This document shows, in pieces, positions 63,483 to 64,000 of a stretch of 64,000 nucleotides of DNA (the first letter of the stretch is position 1; every line of letters starts with the position of its first letter). The notes beneath the pieces are model-generated. The model saw nothing but the letters and a program-made list of their open reading frames with translations. It ran no database searches and was not told where the DNA came from. This DNA is from Paulinella micropora. Its lineage: Eukaryota > Cercozoa > Imbricatea > Euglyphida. Location of the stretch: NCBI GenBank assembly GCA_009731375.1, contig BJOX01000261.1, positions 60,296-124,295 on the forward strand, read 5' to 3'. The position numbers and the translations under genes are program-made.

Positions 63483-63541
63483 TATTAGTAGTTGACCTCC
63501 ACGCTTGTCTTGGCGTCTTTCCCGTGAGTCAGGCGGAACAA
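49346..63541 (-). CDS. Glucose-6-phosphate 1-epimerase (hexose-6-phosphate mutarotase), 17 exons
   Basis: Exons, 5' to 3' on the minus strand: 63497-63541, 62948-62976, 61763-61798, 61406-61460, 60531-60584, 59307-59347, 58481-58529, 57752-57807 (cut by gap), 56607-56652, 56025-56045, 54506-54560, 53767-53828, 53618-53650, 53387-53443, 50202-50222, 49484-49543, 49346-49373. Phases agree throughout on both sides of the gap. Family landmarks appear in order: [19 protein letters not shown] across three exons, IRGGIPLV then [68 protein letters not shown] and GKTWVGTQ. The HGFAR histidine and later acidic residues are expected to act in alpha/beta anomer conversion of hexose 6-phosphates, inferred from the family. 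The exon at 50202-50222 is least sure. The start codon and final residues are not located. Confidence 0.87.
49738..49850. repeat. Dispersed repeat D, tandem copies
   Basis: Two direct copies of a ~45-bp unit (tgtcctaaactgtcatctcg / tgtcctcaactgtcatctag, each followed by cttgatggagaacgagg). Related to 17205-17275. A 17-bp unit, ctcgatcgtatctgacc, is repeated three times just upstream (49640-49690). Confidence 0.7.
50293..50312 (-). repeat. Echo of the 21-nt exon 50202-50222
   Basis: cttgtcgcgggctttcaactgatagcttcagca repeats the exon and its acceptor side at 50205-50236 with one substitution; a GGCT repeat lies between them. Confidence 0.8.
50370..51660. repeat. (GAA/GAG)n, (TGTA)n, (ATTAC)n and (ACAT)n arrays in intron
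   Basis: GAA/GAG 50370-50930, TGTA 51010-51285, a pentanucleotide-like acattacatac array 51310-51520, then ACAT to ~51658. Confidence 0.9.
51670..51706 (-). repeat. Exon echo of 53390-53427
   Basis: The minus strand reads ag/GTTTTGCGATATTGTCTTG... ending in GAG/gtgagtg. It would encode [12 protein letters not shown], so the conserved WNPW has become WNPL. It has its own GT donor. Because of the altered Trp it is probably a non-functional or cassette copy. Confidence 0.85.
51708..52077. repeat. (TATC)/(CATC)n array and 50-N gap
   Basis: The array starts one base past the exon echo; the gap is 52028-52077. Confidence 0.9.
52078..52775 (+). repeat. Dispersed module A, partial copy followed by a full copy
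   Basis: A 3' fragment (52078-52226) runs head-to-tail into a full copy (about 52227-52775). The join ...gtcgatatctcatc/agttgatctc shows a tandem arrangement. Very similar to 27262-27810. Confidence 0.9.
52790..53196 (+). repeat. Dispersed module B, copy 2
   Basis: It starts caactcagcctggggttcag and ends cgcccatagattaaacat followed by TATC. More diverged from copy 1 (26619-27054) than the module A copies are from each other. Confidence 0.85.
53197..53386. repeat. (TATC)n array, abuts the WNPW exon
   Basis: The donor side of exon 53387-53443 (minus) is gtagataggt, so the array starts within a few bases of the splice site. A (TGTA)/(AAGT)n array (53457-53610) fills the intron on the other side. 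Confidence 0.9.
53855..54480. repeat. (CAA)/(CAG)/(GAC)n and (TTG)/(GAT)n arrays in intron
   Basis: Trinucleotide arrays that switch strand sense at about 54350 (CAA to TTG). Confidence 0.9.
54600..56024. repeat. (CAA)/(CAG)n then (GAA)n arrays, with 75-N gap
   Basis: CAA/CAG 54602-55690 (gap 55069-55143), then GAA/GAG to 55980. A unit ending gaagaaggtatctaatgca occurs twice (~55845 and 55975). Confidence 0.9.
56050..56600. repeat. (CAA)n and (CATA)n arrays in intron
   Basis: The array begins about five bases from the 21-nt exon 56025-56045. Confidence 0.9.
56700..57751. repeat. (ACT)n array and 803-N gap
   Basis: ACT to 56948, then gap 56949-57751. The missing epimerase exon or exons between 57752 and 56652 should lie in the gap. 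Confidence 0.9.
57860..58470. repeat. (AT)n and (TGTA)n array in intron
   Basis: TGTA with CATG and CTGT variants; long-period repeats of tatgtaatgtgtgtctgtat. Confidence 0.9.
58550..58776. repeat. (GAT/GGT)n array between exon and echo
   Basis: A trinucleotide array flanked by exon 58481-58529 and its echo at 58777-58803. Confidence 0.9.
58777..58803 (-). repeat. Exon echo of 58508-58533
   Basis: gcacgaaggtggtggacaca tcactag repeats the 5' end of exon 58481-58529 with its acceptor (ctag on the minus strand). Confidence 0.85.
58860..59300. repeat. (GAA)/(GAG)n and (TGTA)n arrays in intron
   Basis: A 10-N gap at 59083-59092 interrupts the GAA/GAG array; TGTA from 59185. Confidence 0.9.
59365..60300. 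repeat. (ATC)/(ACC)n array, ~0.9 kb, with a small island at 60001-60056
   Basis: The island (gccagggtcgcaaaacaaca...) has an acceptor-like ccatag on the minus strand and a loose resemblance to the start of exon 59307-59347. It may be another echo or a skipped exon. Confidence 0.8.
60301..60530. repeat. Pyrimidine-rich (CTC/CAC)n tract with 10-N gap
   Basis: Gap at 60380-60389. No coding island other than the exon that follows at 60531. Confidence 0.8.
60605..61365. repeat. (TGTA)n then ~650-bp (CAAT)n array
   Basis: CAAT with CAAAAT and CAAG variants forming a higher-order pattern; it stops about 40 bases before exon 61406-61460. Confidence 0.95.
61465..61762. repeat. (GA)n, (GGAT)n, (CAAT)n and (TATC)n arrays in intron
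   Basis: Short arrays fill the intron between exons 61406-61460 and 61763-61798. Confidence 0.85.
61832..62947. repeat. (GT)n, 708-N gap, (GA)n/(GAAAGG)n in intron
   Basis: The gap 61966-62673 lies between GT and GA arrays. A hexanucleotide gaaagg-type array runs right up to the exon at 62948. Confidence 0.9.
62990..63490. repeat. (GATA)n arrays in intron
   Basis: Two GATA/GGTA arrays separated by a ~45-bp unique island at 63290-63330 (tctatcagcgctgcatatcc) of unknown nature. Confidence 0.9.
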
Positions 63542-63557
63542 CTAACAGACAAACATA

Positions 63558-64000
<443 letters not shown>

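Overview
The window is eukaryotic nuclear DNA with two very different halves; the species cannot be named from it. Evidence for a eukaryote is GT-AG introns with phase-consistent exons, a TFIIF-beta gene, a tRNA-derived SINE and a Ty3-type LTR retrotransposon. A glucose-6-phosphate 1-epimerase gene would suit a protist, alga, fungus or plant.

1-13.4 kb is a very GC-rich, compact, mostly intronless block. It holds a 5'-truncated F-box/LRR gene (+), a RecD-like SF1 helicase whose N-terminal region lies in another frame (-), a MYND-like zinc-finger gene (+), a cysteine-rich gene (-) and an atypical protein kinase (-). The N-terminal region of the helicase locus and the cysteine-rich protein share a domain. 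The spacers carry GC-rich minisatellites and a large inverted repeat. Gene content and density resemble an endogenised large DNA virus or plasmid-like element, but no hallmark gene (capsid, polymerase, packaging ATPase) is present, so this is only a hypothesis.

13.4-18.8 kb is a transition with long assembly gaps, a duplicated segment that keeps one reading frame, a decayed 3' end of an LTR element (16.06-16.72 kb), AT-rich DNA with nothing recognised, and the last exon of an unidentified minus-strand gene.

18.8-64 kb is dominated by microsatellites (TATC, TTC, CAA/CAG, ATC, CAAT, TGTA and others). Two host genes were recovered by reading small islands between the arrays. One is GTF2F2 (TFIIF beta/RAP30), plus strand, 16 phase-consistent exons from 21,285 to 36,856. 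The other is a glucose-6-phosphate 1-epimerase, minus strand, 17 exons from 63,541 to 49,346, with one gap. Exons are 21-140 nt and the introns are little more than repeat arrays. Many exons have one or more partial, diverged direct copies ('echoes') on the far side of an array. In both genes a pair of moderately repeated modules (A and B) sits between an echo and its true exon.

Between the two genes lies a young Ty3/gypsy-type element (37,817-48,445, minus strand) with 235-bp LTRs that differ at two positions and a 5-bp target duplication. Its gag and pol are in one frame, separated by a single UGA followed by C. A cluster of six tRNA-derived SINE copies lies in a GTF2F2 intron at 32.6-35.1 kb.
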